DNA of 64,000 nt from Pisolithus tinctorius (Eukaryota; Basidiomycota; Agaricomycetes; Boletales; Pisolithaceae). The stretch lies in contig JANFAH010000002.1 of the NCBI GenBank assembly GCA_024663395.1, positions 620,001-684,000 of the forward strand, written 5' to 3'. Position 1 is the stretch's first letter. Every line of letters starts with the position of its first letter. Below, piece by piece: positions 33,844 through 45,600 of this stretch. The translations under genes were made by a program, and so were the position numbers. The notes beneath the pieces are model-generated. The model saw only the letters and a list, made by a program, of their open reading frames with translations, was not told the DNA's origin and made no database searches.

Positions 33844-33890
33844 CTTCCTCCAGGACATACAGGCTCCCTGGAGGAGCAGGTTAATTTTTT
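33844..33890 (-). promoter_or_regulatory. Programmed -1 frameshift cassette of element B
   Basis: Minus strand: heptamer A AAA AAT (33890-33884), then gag TAA (33883-33881), a short spacer, then stem CTCCTCCAGG (33877-33868) pairing with CCTGGAGGAAG (33854-33844). The -1 frame TTA ACC TGC runs into pol. Confidence 0.82.
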
Positions 33891-35170
33891 GGCTCTGACC
33901 TCTCTGCAGGCGGAGCGGTCAGAGTGGTGGCCTTAGCGGCCTGGGCCTTGGCAGCGTGGGAAGTCGACTTTGGGCAGTCCTTGGCGGAGTGACCAGGTTC
34001 ACCACAGAAGAGGCACAGCCCACCAGTAAGGCGGCAGAGCCTCTCAGCTGCTGTGAGCTTGCCATCTTTTCCGAGGAGGTGGTTGATGTCGGACTTTGGC
34101 ACTTCGGCCTTTTTAGAGTCGGACTTAGGGGCGGAGGATGATGCGGAGGGTTTCGGCTTTGAGTCGGAGGTGCGGAGCGGAGTTCTTTCAGCAGGAGGAG
34201 GCTTGGCGGAGTGGGAGACTTCTGACTTGCACTCCCAGTAGTGTGCATCTACTGTCTGGGCCAACTCGTGGAGTGCATGAAGAGTGGCGGGCTTGCCAAC
34301 ACGGGACACTTCATCCTTGATGCGGTCAGGGAGACCCGAGTAGAAGCGGTGGTGGAGTGCACCTTCACCATAGTCCTTTACCTGAGAAGCCCAGTGGTTG
34401 AACTCCACTAAGTACTTCGCAATACGCGAAGAGTCCTTCATGGTAAGGTTTTCCAGATGCTGGACGGCATCGGCAGCAGCATCATGAGGGCTGAAGTTGG
34501 TAGTGAGCTCATGGAGGAACTCGTGGTGGTCATCCATCCACAGTGGACGATTAAGGTAATCATCCAGATTGAGAAGGTCTGGTTCGAACCAGGCCAATGC
34601 CATGCCCTTAAGGTAGGACTGTGCATACGTGACCTTGGCTCGGTCGGAGCAGAATGCCCGAGGGCGGTCCTGGAAATTGAGCTCACACTGGACCAGGAAC
34701 TCACGGAGTTTTTTAGGGTTGGACCCATCAAAGGTGTCCGGCTTGCAGACCTTGGTTCGTGGAGCAGAGTCTCCAGAGCGCTGGTTGGAGCAGGCTAGGG
34801 CATGGATGGCCTGGGTCAGAGCAAGGACTGGGTCATCAAGGGGATCTGCGAGGTTGTTGAGATCATCCTCATCATCAGGCCCATTACCAGGATGGTAGTC
34901 AGGATCATTGGGGTCATCGTCAGGGTCGCCTGGTCCATCTCTGCCAGGGTGAATGACGATAGGAGGTGGCAGAGAGCGGAGGGCGGACTGCTGACAGATG
35001 GAGGGTGTAGTGCATGAGGCACTGTCTGGAGCAGGGTTGGAGTTGGAGCACCCCCTGGAGGAGAAGCTCCGGAAGGGCTCAACAACTGAAGGGAGACGTC
35101 GGGGGTTTGCCAAGGCTGTAGCAAGGGCCTCAGTAGCATCCTGTTGTCAGAGATGTGTCATGGGAGGCAT
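33881..35170 (-). pseudogene. gag: Gag of element B
   Basis: ATG at 35170 (MPPMTHL) is followed by an in-frame TGA at codon 8 (35147-35149), and the frame is then open from QQDATEALATALANPRR to 33881. It has an acidic Pro/Asp linker, the capsid-like core (CKPDTFDGSNPKKLREFL, AQSYLKGMALAWFEPDLL, RFYSGLPDRIKDEV) and a zinc knuckle CLFCGEPGHSAKDC. It ends SEPKN with TAA in the frameshift cassette. A2 gag starts MRTRAQSQREV and has no stop at the equivalent place. Confidence 0.88.
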
Positions 35171-35212
35171 AGCAGATGTGGTAAGGGAAGTGAGAGAGCT
35201 CGTACAAGTGAT

Positions 35213-35225
35213 AGTACGAATATAC
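35213..35225 (-). promoter_or_regulatory. Self-priming primer-binding site of element B
   Basis: On the minus strand ATATTCGTACT (35223-35213) complements the LTR sequence AGTACGAATAT (35582-35572), 11 of 11 nt. That LTR site lies about 25-30 bp downstream of TATATAAGG. Confidence 0.75.
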
Positions 35226-36040
35226 TGTCAAAGTCGGACAACACCCCTGGCTCCTTCTTAGGGCGGAGTTGGAGCGGGTTGGGCTGCGGAGTACAGCGGT
35301 CAAAGTCCGAAGCGAATCCGACCACTGGGTGGTGAGATATTCAATGAACAGTGAGCGGAGGGGTATGAAGGAAAGTCTCGGAGGCTGAGGTCGGAGTCGG
35401 AGTTGGGGGTCAGAGGTTGGAGGTTGGATGAGAGGGCGTTGGGTTCAGCTAGTGCGCTGCCCCCTTGCATGAGCTCAGCCCTCATATTTCAGAGGCAGAG
35501 CAGACTCAGAGGAAGTGGAGACGAAACTCCAGAGGGGACCGAGAGGGAGTCGAAGGTGGGGACTTTATTCAATATTCGTACTGATTACATCAGAGTACTA
35601 CGTGGCCTTATATACGATGTAGGTCAAGGGCGGTGCAGTATGGAATGTAAACCAATAAGTGTAAAGTGGGTTAGAGTCCTTCCGACACAAGGGAGAGAGG
35701 GTAGGGACGATGGGGACCTTAACTGAGACAAGGAAACTACTACAACAAGGAAAAGAGGGTAAATACCAAAGGAGTGGAAGAATGGAGAAAACCGACACGA
35801 GGGTGGAACCCTATCTAGAATGCAGGGCTGCAAGTCTGACAGCCCACGTGACCAACCTTAGGGCGGAGTTGAGTGGAGTTGGTCAGAACATGGACAGGGG
35901 ACCTCGGAGAGGTGTGGAGATGTGTCAGGAGGGTCGGAGGAGCGCGGGAACACGTCGGAGGAGGGCAGAGAAGCACGGGAACATGTCGGAGGAGGGCGGA
36001 GTAGGTGTTAGGGGCTTACGCTGGTGTCATGGTCATGACA
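35226..36040 (-). repeat. 5' LTR of element B
   Basis: 815 bp, TGTCA/TGACA ends; the sense strand carries TATATAAGG near 35612 and the predicted RNA start at 35582. CGGAG occurs six times in the first 200 bp. Confidence 0.93.
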
Positions 36041-36045
36041 TAGGA

Positions 36046-36619
36046 CCTCAATGGGACACTCCATGCCAAGGACCACACATTGTTTTGGTTGGGGTACATG
36101 GTGCATTCCATAGGTGCATCTGGCATGAAATGAAATCATGAATGCTGCCCTGAAGGATCTCAGAACTCCCAAGGTGGAAAGTGTTAAGTTCATGTCAATG
36201 ATGTGTCACAGCACCCCAGTTGTTGTTGATTGAGTGCAACTTACTCAGTATCAATTCCTCCCCTGGTTTGTTGGGACCATTGGTTCTGACACAATGGACT
36301 CATGTTCACAACTGCACTGCTTTCAAGATGCTGGTGAGATGACACAACTGAATCTTTCCCCTGAATTGGTTGTGATTGTCCCAACTTCCTCCAAGTGGGT
36401 GTTCCAACCACGGTATGGAGATTTACCAAGTAAGCACCTAGATGCATAATTCCAACCACTTTACTAGGCAATCCTTCATGCCTATTTTTGGCATTTCCTG
36501 CCAATTCTTCAGGGATGTACTTGTAATTTTTGCACTTTTCAGTAGTTCCATTAACATATTTATATTCCTGATGTGAATGTGATCACATATTACAGACATT
36601 CAATGTACATCTCCAAACT
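36046..36619. other. End of the tandem array and an unrecognised coding remnant
   Basis: 36041-36070 finishes the 64-bp unit cut by B. A + frame from about 36130 to 36449, with one TGA, reads AALKDLRTPKVESVKF, YQFLPWFVGTIGSDTM and SPELVVIVPTSSKWVF. It looks like protein-coding sequence but I do not recognise it. The rest to 36619 is AT-rich with no feature. Confidence 0.4.
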
Positions 36620-38008
36620 CTAGTATCTACATCTTTTTAATGGTAATTGAATTGGTGAGGATGGCAAGTAGCCATTTTCAAGACCCTCCAACCACCCTTC
36701 ATCTTCTGTGAATTCCTCTTCATCTGTTTGTCCAATATCATACTCTTCTGATAGTGCCATCTCTCCAATGGCCTCCAATAGTTCATCACCTTCTGATGTC
36801 AAATCCTCCCACTCACAGTCATAGTCTTCTGGTCGTCGCTCAGCTGCATGGTGCATGGCAGGCACTCCACATGGCTTGTAAGGGGCTGAATGAAATGCTG
36901 CTATGTCCTCTGCTGTGGGTCCCCATGGCCTTGATGGAGGCCAAGCATGTGGTATGTGTCAAACCTTGGCTTCCTACTTAGTATATGTTTCCACCAGGCT
37001 ATCCTTTTGTGCTTGCACATGATACTTGTAACATGCATCTAGAAAGTGACAAACTCAGAAACCATGTGATATCAATAATAACTCTACTCACCAGCATTGT
37101 TCTGAGCAGCCTCTACACTTTGCCACTCCACAGAAAACCACTCCTGTAAAATGGTCTGCTCTCTTGACAACCTTCTTTCTTCTTCATTGCAATGATCAAC
37201 CTCCAACATAAGTCTTATTCCCTTGCACACACCCTCATCAGCAAGCCAGCCAGGGGGATCAGGGTAACCCTCCTCAATTCCAACATCCTGCCAAATATCA
37301 CTATCAACATCCAGTTGAAAAATACCCTTAGATGGTATGGGAGGAGGAGCAATAGCACCAGGAGGTGCTTTCTGCAGCTGAATCATACCCTGCAATTCAC
37401 CACAGAGATTATTATATGCTGTGACTAGCTTCAGTACAGTGGGTTCTCATCATTTGATGGATGACTCAACATGTGATTGTAAATGATTTTCTATGGCTTG
37501 TTATTGGCAATAGAAACCACAAACAAAACACCACTCACCATTGACAGAGCTCCTGTATGATTGTTCCAACCTCTCCAACTCAAACTTGCATTGATGAAGC
37601 CACTCTCTAATTTGAATCTTTAAGGCTTGTGTATTTGTTTGGGTCTGTAGCCACTTATTGTTTCTCAACAGGTGTAGGTCCACATGTGCAGAAACTCCCA
37701 ATGCTTTCTTTTTTTGGCTAAGAGCCTGAGTTGCCTTTGACAGGGATGCTTTTGCTGCAGCATGCTGGAGATTGTAGTCAATGAGGTCATTGACATGATC
37801 ATTGACAAGATCCTTCTCCAATCAATCCACATGGCACCAGTAATCTTCAACAGTCTTTTCCAGTGCAAGTATATGTGCCAACTGTTCAGCACCCTTGTTC
37901 TTTGACTGCCCTAGATATCTGATGAGAATATGATTGCAAGCACAAGGAAAAGACTGACTGGGTAAGGGTTGAGTTTGTGAATGCACCTGTACAGCCCACT
38001 GCTCTCTC

Positions 38009-40321
38009 TGTCAAGTCCAGGCCTACTCTGACCAACTCTGACACTTACAGTGAGGGACAAAAGCATTGCAATGTTTGTGAGGTGTGACTTGCTGCCAATG
38101 TAGCTCAGGCTATTCTGCATGGATAATCATGATACCTATACCATTGGAAAGGGGAGACTCTAGGCTTTGCAGAGCACTAAGGTTCAGTCCAAACAAAGCA
38201 ATACATGCCAAGATACACCCTATTCTTTCCAAAAAGTGCATTGCAATGGTTTTGTCCCTGACTGGTGAAATAGCAAAAAGTGACCTTTTGATGGGATTGA
38301 GGGCATGAAGGATGGGAAAATATGATTACATAATAAACCACATGATCTTCCAGATGATTTGTCAGCATGTAAACAATGACAAACATTGGATTTGTACCAC
38401 TAACCCACCCCCTTTTGCCACAACTCATGAAATCATCTCTCTAGCTCACATGGTCATTTTCTCAAGGAATTCTTATCAAATACTGGTGGCCACCACAGTG
38501 CCATCAGTATAACATTCTCTCAGAACCATCAGTCCCTTAAAAAACCTGCTGTCAGTCATTCCCTGGACTGTTTACCCCCCCATGCCTGATGTGTTTTGGG
38601 ACTAATCAGTACTTGGAAGGCTGAGAATGTTTTGGAGGTCAATCTGGCACTTCAGAACATGATGGACAAACCAGTCCCCTCTCAACCACAGCATTTCTGG
38701 CACAGGAACACTGGTATGGAAGTTGGGGTGAGACAAAACCTCCTCATGCTCTGAGCACCATAAGAGGGTTCACTAGATCTTGCTCTGATCTGAACTGTAG
38801 CTGACTGGGGAAACATTATTTAGTCATATGTGACCAAAGGCAATATTCAGGGCCAGATGGAAGCACAGGATTCTGCTCCATGGCAGTTCAGTAGTATATC
38901 CTTCTGATGACACCCAGGGGTAAAGAGGATTTTGTCTTGCCCTAACTTCCATACCACTGTCCATGTGCCAGAAATGCTGTGGTTGAGAGGGGACTGGTTT
39001 GTCCATCATGTTCTGAAGTGCCAGATTGACCTCCAAAACATTCTCAGCCTTCCAAGTACTGATTAGTCCCAAAACACATCAGGCATGGGGGGGTAAACAG
39101 TCCAGGGAATGACTGACAGCAGGTTTTTTAAGGGACTGATGGTTCTGAGAGAATGTTATACTGATGGCACTGTGGTGGCCACCAGTATTTGATAAGAATT
39201 CCTTGAGAAAATGACCATGTGAGCTAGAGAGATGATTTCATGAGTTGTGGCAAAAGGGGGTGGGTTAGTGGTACAAATCCAATGTTTGTCATTGTTTACA
39301 TGCTGACAAATCATCTGGAAGATCATGTGGTTTATTATGTAATCATATTTTCCCATCCTTCATGCCCTCAATCCCATCAAAAGGTCACTTTTTGCTATTT
39401 CACCAGTCAGGGACAAAACCATTGCAATGCACTTTTTGGAAAGAATAGGGTGTATCTTGGCATGTATTGCTTTGTTTGGACTGAACCTTAGTGCTCTGCA
39501 AAGCCTAGAGTCTCCCCTTTCCAATGGTATAGGTATCATGATTATCCATGCAGAATAGCCTGAGCTACATTGGCAGCAAGTCACACCTCACAAACATTGC
39601 AGTGCTTTTGTCCCTCACTGTAACAAGGTCTAGAGGAGGGTTTGGAAGCAAGTCCAACAGGAAGGAACAGAACTCCAACTGGCAGAGTGGTGGCAGGAAT
39701 GAAGTCTGCTGGGACAAAGGCAGAGCAGAGTGATGGCATCAGGTTTAGCTCATGTGCTACCCCCTTGCACAATCTCAGCCCTCATATTTCAGAGGGAGAG
39801 TACAGACAGAGAGAGAGTCAGAGGTAACTCTGACAGACAGAAGATGGAGACAGAAGGAGTAGGAACTAAGTTGATATTCATACTGAAGAACAGTGGAGTA
39901 CAGTACATGCTTTTATACTGCTAGAGAGGTACAGTAACCAGAATCAGAACTGACATACAGAGACTTGTAAAATATCAAGTAAAACTTCCTGGATGATGAA
40001 TGAAGGGTAGACAGAGGACATACAAATGGGTAACACAGAACATCACAAAAAGGAAACAGTCCAGGCGCTGGACCATGCAGTGTGTGCACTGCAGAGTACC
40101 TGACTGTGTGCTGTCAGGGAGAAGTCTGAAGGCAGTCACATGACCCCTCAGAGAATGGTCTGCTCAGTCCAGTAGGAGAGCAACACAAGTCCAACAGTAG
40201 TCAGAGCAGAGATGGTTTGCAACTGACAGAAATTGGGCAGAGTTGGTGTGGAGTGAGTGAACAACTGGTGGAAGAGGGTGCAGAGTAAGTAAGGACTTAG
40301 AATGAATGCATGGTTATGACA
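38009..40321 (-). repeat. Family A solo LTR inside KDZ, itself interrupted
   Basis: Starts TGTCAAGTCC (38009) and ends GGTTATGACA (40321), with duplication CTCTC at 38004-38008 and 40322-40326. Without the nested palindrome (38048-39620) it aligns with the A LTRs. KDZ coding continues across it, so it inserted into an existing KDZ gene. Confidence 0.9.
38048..39620. mobile_element. 1573-bp palindromic element with Tc1/mariner-like ends
   Basis: Ends are CAGTGAGGGACAAAAGCATT and its inverted copy, flanked by TA at 38046-38047 and 39621-39622, as expected of Tc1/mariner. The whole left arm (38048 to about 38704) is repeated in inverted orientation at about 38964-39620. I found one difference near the tip (CATTGC against CACTGC) and otherwise near identity. 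About 260 bp separate the arms. Translations of the two arms are identical mirror images and hold no transposase motif. A transcript would form a very long hairpin. Confidence 0.88.
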
Positions 40322-42760
40322 CTCTCAGTATTTGCATGTCAACATGCAATGCATGGAGGGCTGCCAAAGCCAACATTTTCTTGCTTTTGCAGAGGGTCCA
40401 TTTCTTGTTCAACCACTGGCCAAGAGCAGCAAAAGACTTCTTATCCAGGTGAAGAATCTGATTGTCAAGAACAAATAGTCTTTGATGATGCTGAGGAGGA
40501 AGTTAGCACCTGAACTTTGCAGTATATTACAGAAGCAGAAGATCAATGCTTACACCAGAAACTTGGAGGGTGGGAATGAGTATCTTCAAAGAGCTCCACA
40601 GCTGCTCACACCCTTCACCATCTGACAAACCAAAGCCCACACATTTACATGGGTGGTATACCAACTGGCAAGGCCACTGATGACCATAAGCATGGAAAAC
40701 TGAGATACCAAACTTCAACCTAGATAATATTCCATCATCCAGGAGCTTCCACTTGTGGCAACTACATTCCAGTTGACAGCCAATGTCATACAAGAGACCA
40801 ACAGCCATGGTGGCAGGGAGATGCTCAAACAAATGTTTCACTAGCACTAGAGCATAGTGCTGCCTTTCCCCTGCTGATGTCATATTGACCAACCAGAGAA
40901 CACAATCATGATGACAGAGCAAAGCCATAAGCCCTGTGTCTGCAAAGAAAGAGGTACTTGCTTTCTGCCTCTTCTCATCTGCTGCCTGGAAAGACTCCCC
41001 ACATCCATCCAACACAGAAGTAGGAACTTTCATCCCATCCTCCAGACTGTCCCCCTTTGATTGATTTTGAGTCAGGGAATATTGACTGGATGGGAGGGAC
41101 CGCTGTTGCCCAATGAAAAGTTCCATAGCCTTCACATCTGACTCAGGGATGAAGACAGTACTAGTAGGGTTATGAGGGTCATTGGCAGCAGAGTTACAGG
41201 GATTATGGGTGGGAAAGGAGTGTACCAGGGCAGCAATATGTTCATCAGAATATATTCTCAACACTGTACACCAATGATAAGCATTGGTAAATCATCTTTG
41301 AAGAGTGTCCTGGTGGTTTTTGGTCAGTACACTTGTCATGGAGACACTCAAATGCATGCATGTGTCCCATAAGATATACCACTGCAGCAAGAACAGTACT
41401 CTACAGTAATGTACATGCAGGGACATGTCATACAGTAACATAGGGGTACAGAGTAGGTGAAATGTACATAGGATGAAGAGGATTAATATCATGAAGCAGA
41501 ACATACCTTTGACTGCATCTTGTACCCTTGGGCATCCAAAAAACTTTCAAGTGCCTCACACCATGCAGTGGTGTTGGGGGTCAACCACACAAAAAGTGTC
41601 TGCACAAACTCCAGGACACAAAGATCTACAGCAAGAGTTGGAGTAATTGGTGAGCACACAAACAGGCCACACCCTATGAGCTGTACAGGGGCTGGAGTGC
41701 ATGTGCAGTAGCTGACCTTGATCTCCTCCAAACCTGATACATGTAAGCACAGTGCTAGGGGGATACAAAAGCTACATACATCAGGAAAATAACACTTTAC
41801 TATTTTTGACTTTTTATGACAATTGTGACATTTTGGGAAGGAATCTACCATTGTTACCCATGTCCTGCAGGCATGGCTGCACTTTTCTCACTGATTTTGG
41901 TCTTGTGCAAACCACCTAATTCATAGCTTTCAGTAGATACCACATACATTCAAATTTATGGAGGTTCCAAAGAGATATTGTGATTTTTCTCTCAGACAGT
42001 GTGCATCACACCAATGGCTCAATATCTCTGAATTTTCAGATGTTTTCTAGTCTTCTTGGCTTAGACATATCATCACTTAGTTGTCTCGATAGATTCTGTT
42101 CTCTTTTCATTCTTCAAAATGCTGTTTATGGTCAGAAAAAAGTACAGATAGTAGGTTCCTTCCCAAAAAGTCACAAATAGTCACAATAGTCACAAAAAAG
42201 TCAAAAAAAGTCACAAAAAGGTCAAAAATAGTAAAGTGTTAATTTCCTGATGCTACAATCAAAGAAAAGACAACAGACACTGAGCTGATGTACACACAAG
42301 TACATTGACTTGGTGTGGCAACTTGAGGCTCTACCATGATGCACAGGCTTTGTGAAACCTCAAGGTACCACAGGTACAGCTTGACAAGGACTGGGATAAT
42401 TTCTGACCACTACCACCATTGCTTTTGTTGCTTCTGCAAACTGCTTGGGGGCAAAGTACTCTGGATGACTGAAACCTCAGGCATGACATCAAAGATACCA
42501 AGTTCACATGTAGGATGTTGTTGTTGAGGTCTTTGTGGTATGGCATCTGCATGCTGGGCAAGTCTTTGGTGGCCAGGAAGGACAAAAACAGGAAGGGGAG
42601 CAGGAAGGTAGAGCAATGTCATACCAGGAGGGCAGCAGTGACAGGCTAGGGGAGGGGGGACAAACAATGCCTGCACCAGGCCCTAGTCAAGGATGGGTAT
42701 CCATGATGTCATAAGTTAATGTCAAACATACCAAAGGGCCAGCCACAGCAGACATGTTTG

Positions 42761-44520
42761 AGACAACATTCTGTAACTGACTAGTTGATGTGGATGATGT
42801 GGAGAGACCCTATAGGGGAGATAAGCAATATGAACACCATGTAAATGAGGCTGGACACACCAAAGGATCAGGCATATGAGGTATTAGGATGCAAAACTTG
42901 GGCTCATTGCCCATATTTGGAAGGCAGGTCAGATGTCTATCATGACGTGGCAGTCCAACTGTCTGGTTATGTTCTGGCCAGTGACAAGTTGCCAGTGTTA
43001 TGCATCATGACAGGCAGTGCTAAGAAATATTATTTTAGTCAATATTTGCAAATTCCAACCAAGATTTCCACCCTGAGTTCCAAGAATCATGTCATTCACA
43101 CACAGCTTGGTGAAACCCTCAGTTATTGGGCGCTTGATTGTTGCTCCCATCAAATTGACTCCGTGTGGAGCAGGGCTGGGTAAGCATCTGTTCTCAATTC
43201 GAAGTTCAAATGCTTGGCAGTGCTTGGAATTGCATGCTTTGTTTTACTCTTTTCCGGTTCCCATCGTTGCAGATAGGAGGGACAGAAGAGATGAACAGAA
43301 AGGATGGACTTCAGAGAGAGAGAGAGAGAGATGACCCTCAAATGTGAGGGAACTTGGAGCTGAGTCGAAAAAAGGAAGAGTCCCCAAATCTCAAACCCTT
43401 GGGGCAGTTCAGCACCCATATGACACAGTTCACCACCCAGATGACTGGTCAGTGATGCATATCATTTCATATCTGCTGGCAGTGAACCCCTTTTTTCATC
43501 GCCTCTGGCAGTCTGATCTTGGAAATCTGTACTGCCTGACCGCAATCTAGCTGTTTTGGGAAACAATAACCACAGTTTGCCAAGCTCCAGTGCTACATGT
43601 ACCACCAGAAGGACCTTCTGACCTCATTTGTCACAAAGGGGCCTTATCCTCGTGCCCTTCATTGACTGATATTGATTGATCAGGCTGTGCTGAACCCTGT
43701 GCCTGGCTATTTGCACAGTGTGGACATGAAACGTTCACCGCAAGGACAAAGGCAGTTCTAGCATCTGGAAGCAAGAATGTGCAAGGGAACTGCATGCAAC
43801 ATTTTGATTTCCAAGGGTCAGTTTCTAGCACCTGATGCAACACAAGGCATTCTGACTCTGATGCATGAGAAAGCTTGGACACCAGTGCTCGCTTAACTGA
43901 CATGTTGTCCTAGAAAAACGGTAAGATATTAATTTTTCTACAGCTATTCCACAGCTATTCCACAGCTATTTTCACCGCAAGGCAGTGTGAAAATCGAACA
44001 CCTCAGAGGCTCAGTCCTGGCAGGCATCAATTGTGAGACCTTAAAATGATCATATGGCATTTTGCTAATTCCTGCTTTCCATCTCAGTCCCCCTTCTTTG
44101 CAGCTTTCGATCTAGCCCTCTTCCACCATCCTCACTCTCGATCAAGCCTTGGTCAGCACCATGTGATTGCATCATCTGAGACAAGTTGTGTTTGCCAGCG
44201 GGGAGATGAGGGGCTGAGGAAGTCAGATTTGGATATCACGGAGAATTCGCGGGCGAATGGGGGCAGGTCAGCAGACCGAGGAGATAGGGAGGAAGGGCAG
44301 AGGGCATGGGAAGCCAAGAAGCTGGGAGATGGGAAACAATCACACAATTTGGTGTCATTGCATTTGGGGTGGGCTTGGGCATACACGTGTGGTGAGTTCT
44401 CAATTCCTATCTTCCTCCCCATTGTCAACATTGTGGTGGCGTTGAGTTTCCCCTCCTCATCCCTATTAGCCTATTAGGGCTGCTCAAAGTTGCTAGAGGT
44501 TCGGCTAATTCCTTGGGTGT
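42761..44520. other. Stretch without a recognisable gene
   Basis: Contains only short frames with no family I recognise, such as 42845-43183 (+) and 43631-43903 (-). A 14-nt GAGA run lies near 43316. CpG is scarce in the first half and more normal from about 43,400. No repeat match inside the window. Confidence 0.4.
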
Positions 44521-44918
44521 TTGTCAGGTGTTTGTGGTGAGTTTCAGCTGAGAATATCAGTATTCAAACTCCGACTGCTCTTGTCTAATATGTTGTCCAT
44601 AGCTGCCATGGAGTCTGAGCCATCTGCTCCTCCCCTGGCAACACAACCCACCAGATCAGCGACAAAAGCAGTGGTCCCTTGTGTTATATGGGAGAAAACT
44701 TATGCTGTGCAGACTGATTGTCTTATCAAGTGGTGTAGGACCCATGAAGCAGAGCAGAAGAAGCTGTTTTCTGACTCCACACAAGATGCTCAAGAGGAAG
44801 GTAGGAGTAAGCAACAATTGTGACATGGGAAGAACACGATATACATCGAGATTGTGAAAGCAATCTTCTCAGTTGATGAGTCCCCTGAATTCTGAGTCCT
44901 CACTCAAGACAATCCAGC
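44521..44918 (+). pseudogene. Unidentified gene 5' fragment cut by element A2
   Basis: Reads MLSIAAMESEPSAPPLATQP then AVQTDCLIKWCRTHEAEQKK and LFSDSTQDAQEEGRSKQQ, a stop, and IEIVKAIFSVDESPEF. It looks like the N-terminal helical domain of a repetitive basidiomycete protein with an LFSDST motif; the function is unknown to me. It ends abruptly at the A2 LTR, and the far side lies outside the window. Confidence 0.45.
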
Positions 44919-45600
44919 TGTCAAGTCTGGGCCTACTCCGACCAACTCCGATGCTATATAAGGTCTAGAGAGTGGTTCGGAAGCAAGTCCAACAGGGAAG
45001 AACGAAACTCCGACTAGCGGAGTGGTGGCAGGAACAAAGTCTGCCAAGATAAAGGTGGAGCAGAGTGAGGGCATCAGGTTTAGCTCGTGCACTACCCCCT
45101 TGCATGATCTCAGCCCTCGTATTTCAGAGGGAGAGTACAGACGGAGTGTCGGAGGTAACTCCGACAGGCAGAAGACAGAATCAGAGGGAGTAGGAACTAA
45201 GTTGATATTTGTACTGAAGAACAGCAGAGTACAGTACATGCTTTTATACTGCTACGGAGGTACAGTAACCAGAATCAGAACTGACATACAGAGACTCATA
45301 AATTTTCAAGTAAAACTTCCTGGGTGATGAATGAAGGGTAGACAGAGGACATACGAACGGGTAACACAGAACATCTAGAAAAGGGAATAGTCCAGACGCT
45401 GGACCATGCGGTGAGCATGCTGCAGAGTACCTGACTGCGAAGGTAGTCACATGACCCCTCAGAGAACAGACCGCTCGGTCCAGTAGGAGAGAAACACAGG
45501 TCCGACAACAGTTGGAGCGGAGATGGTTCATAGATGATAGAAGGTGGGCGGAGTTGGTGCAGAGTGAGTAAAGACCTATGATGAATGCATGGTCATGACA
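44919..45600 (-). repeat. 3' LTR of element A2
   Basis: 682 bp, TGTCAAGTCT to GGTCATGACA. The PPT (sense CTTCAGGGGGGGGCAC) abuts it at about 45601-45616. Confidence 0.92.

Larger units (their letters stand above)
28309..33884 (-). pseudogene. pol: Pol polyprotein of element B, interrupted by E4
   Basis: Entered by -1 shift at 33884. Retropepsin (LVDSGSSHCFVDP) is followed by TGA at 33633-33635, within PPIPL-stop-LFDG; A2 and D have Cys or Arg there, so a CGA to TGA change fits. From 33530 the frame is open: GHNWLTRYNP, RT ([29 protein letters not shown]), RNase H (ETDASDYAIAGI), integrase HHCC, SMDFIEHLP, SDRGPEFVSHFF and GDGQTECMN. E4 (28733-30575) interrupts it after KAKYFRST; the frame resumes at PSAKLVEKNLGPY and ends with a chromodomain (EYEISEILDSKVD to TEDETSWVL). 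Confidence 0.92.
27450..36040 (-). mobile_element. Element B: full-length chromodomain Ty3/gypsy retrotransposon
   Basis: Two 815-bp LTRs with target duplication TAGGA (27445-27449, 36041-36045). Minus-strand order from 36040: 5' LTR, self-priming PBS, gag, frameshift cassette, pol, PPT, 3' LTR. Unlike A and D it has no antisense accessory gene; the pol stop lies only about 45 bp from the 3' LTR. It is inactivated by TGA in gag and pol and by E4. It is saturated with CGGAG on the + strand, as is family A. Confidence 0.93.
36620..42760 (-). pseudogene. KDZ-family transposase, decayed and interrupted
   Basis: Minus-strand pieces from 42760 to 36620 line up with the basidiomycete Kyakuja-Dileera-Zisupton transposase: IIPVLVKLYLWYLEVS (about 42,400), TPTLAVDLCVLEFVQTLF and TTAWCEALESFLDAQGY (41,500-41,650), GESFQAADEKRQKAS, FADTGLMALLCHHDCVLWLV, FGISVFHAYGHQWPCQLVYH and GFGLSDGEGCEQLWS (40,550-41,000), then LFVLDNQILHLDKKSF. 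After the inserted LTR it resumes: QSKNKGAEQLAHILALEKT, LSQKKKALGVSAHVDLHLL, APPGAIAPPPIPSKGIFQLD and WLADEGVCKGIRLMLEVDH, then an acidic end. Introns remain (for example 41489 to about 41300). Several stops and frame changes show it is dead. I could not place its terminal repeats. Confidence 0.88.

Noticed and set aside
38084..39584. Pairs of identical short proteins in the palindrome
   Set aside because: They are the same DNA read on opposite strands of the inverted arms; no transposase motif and no start logic.
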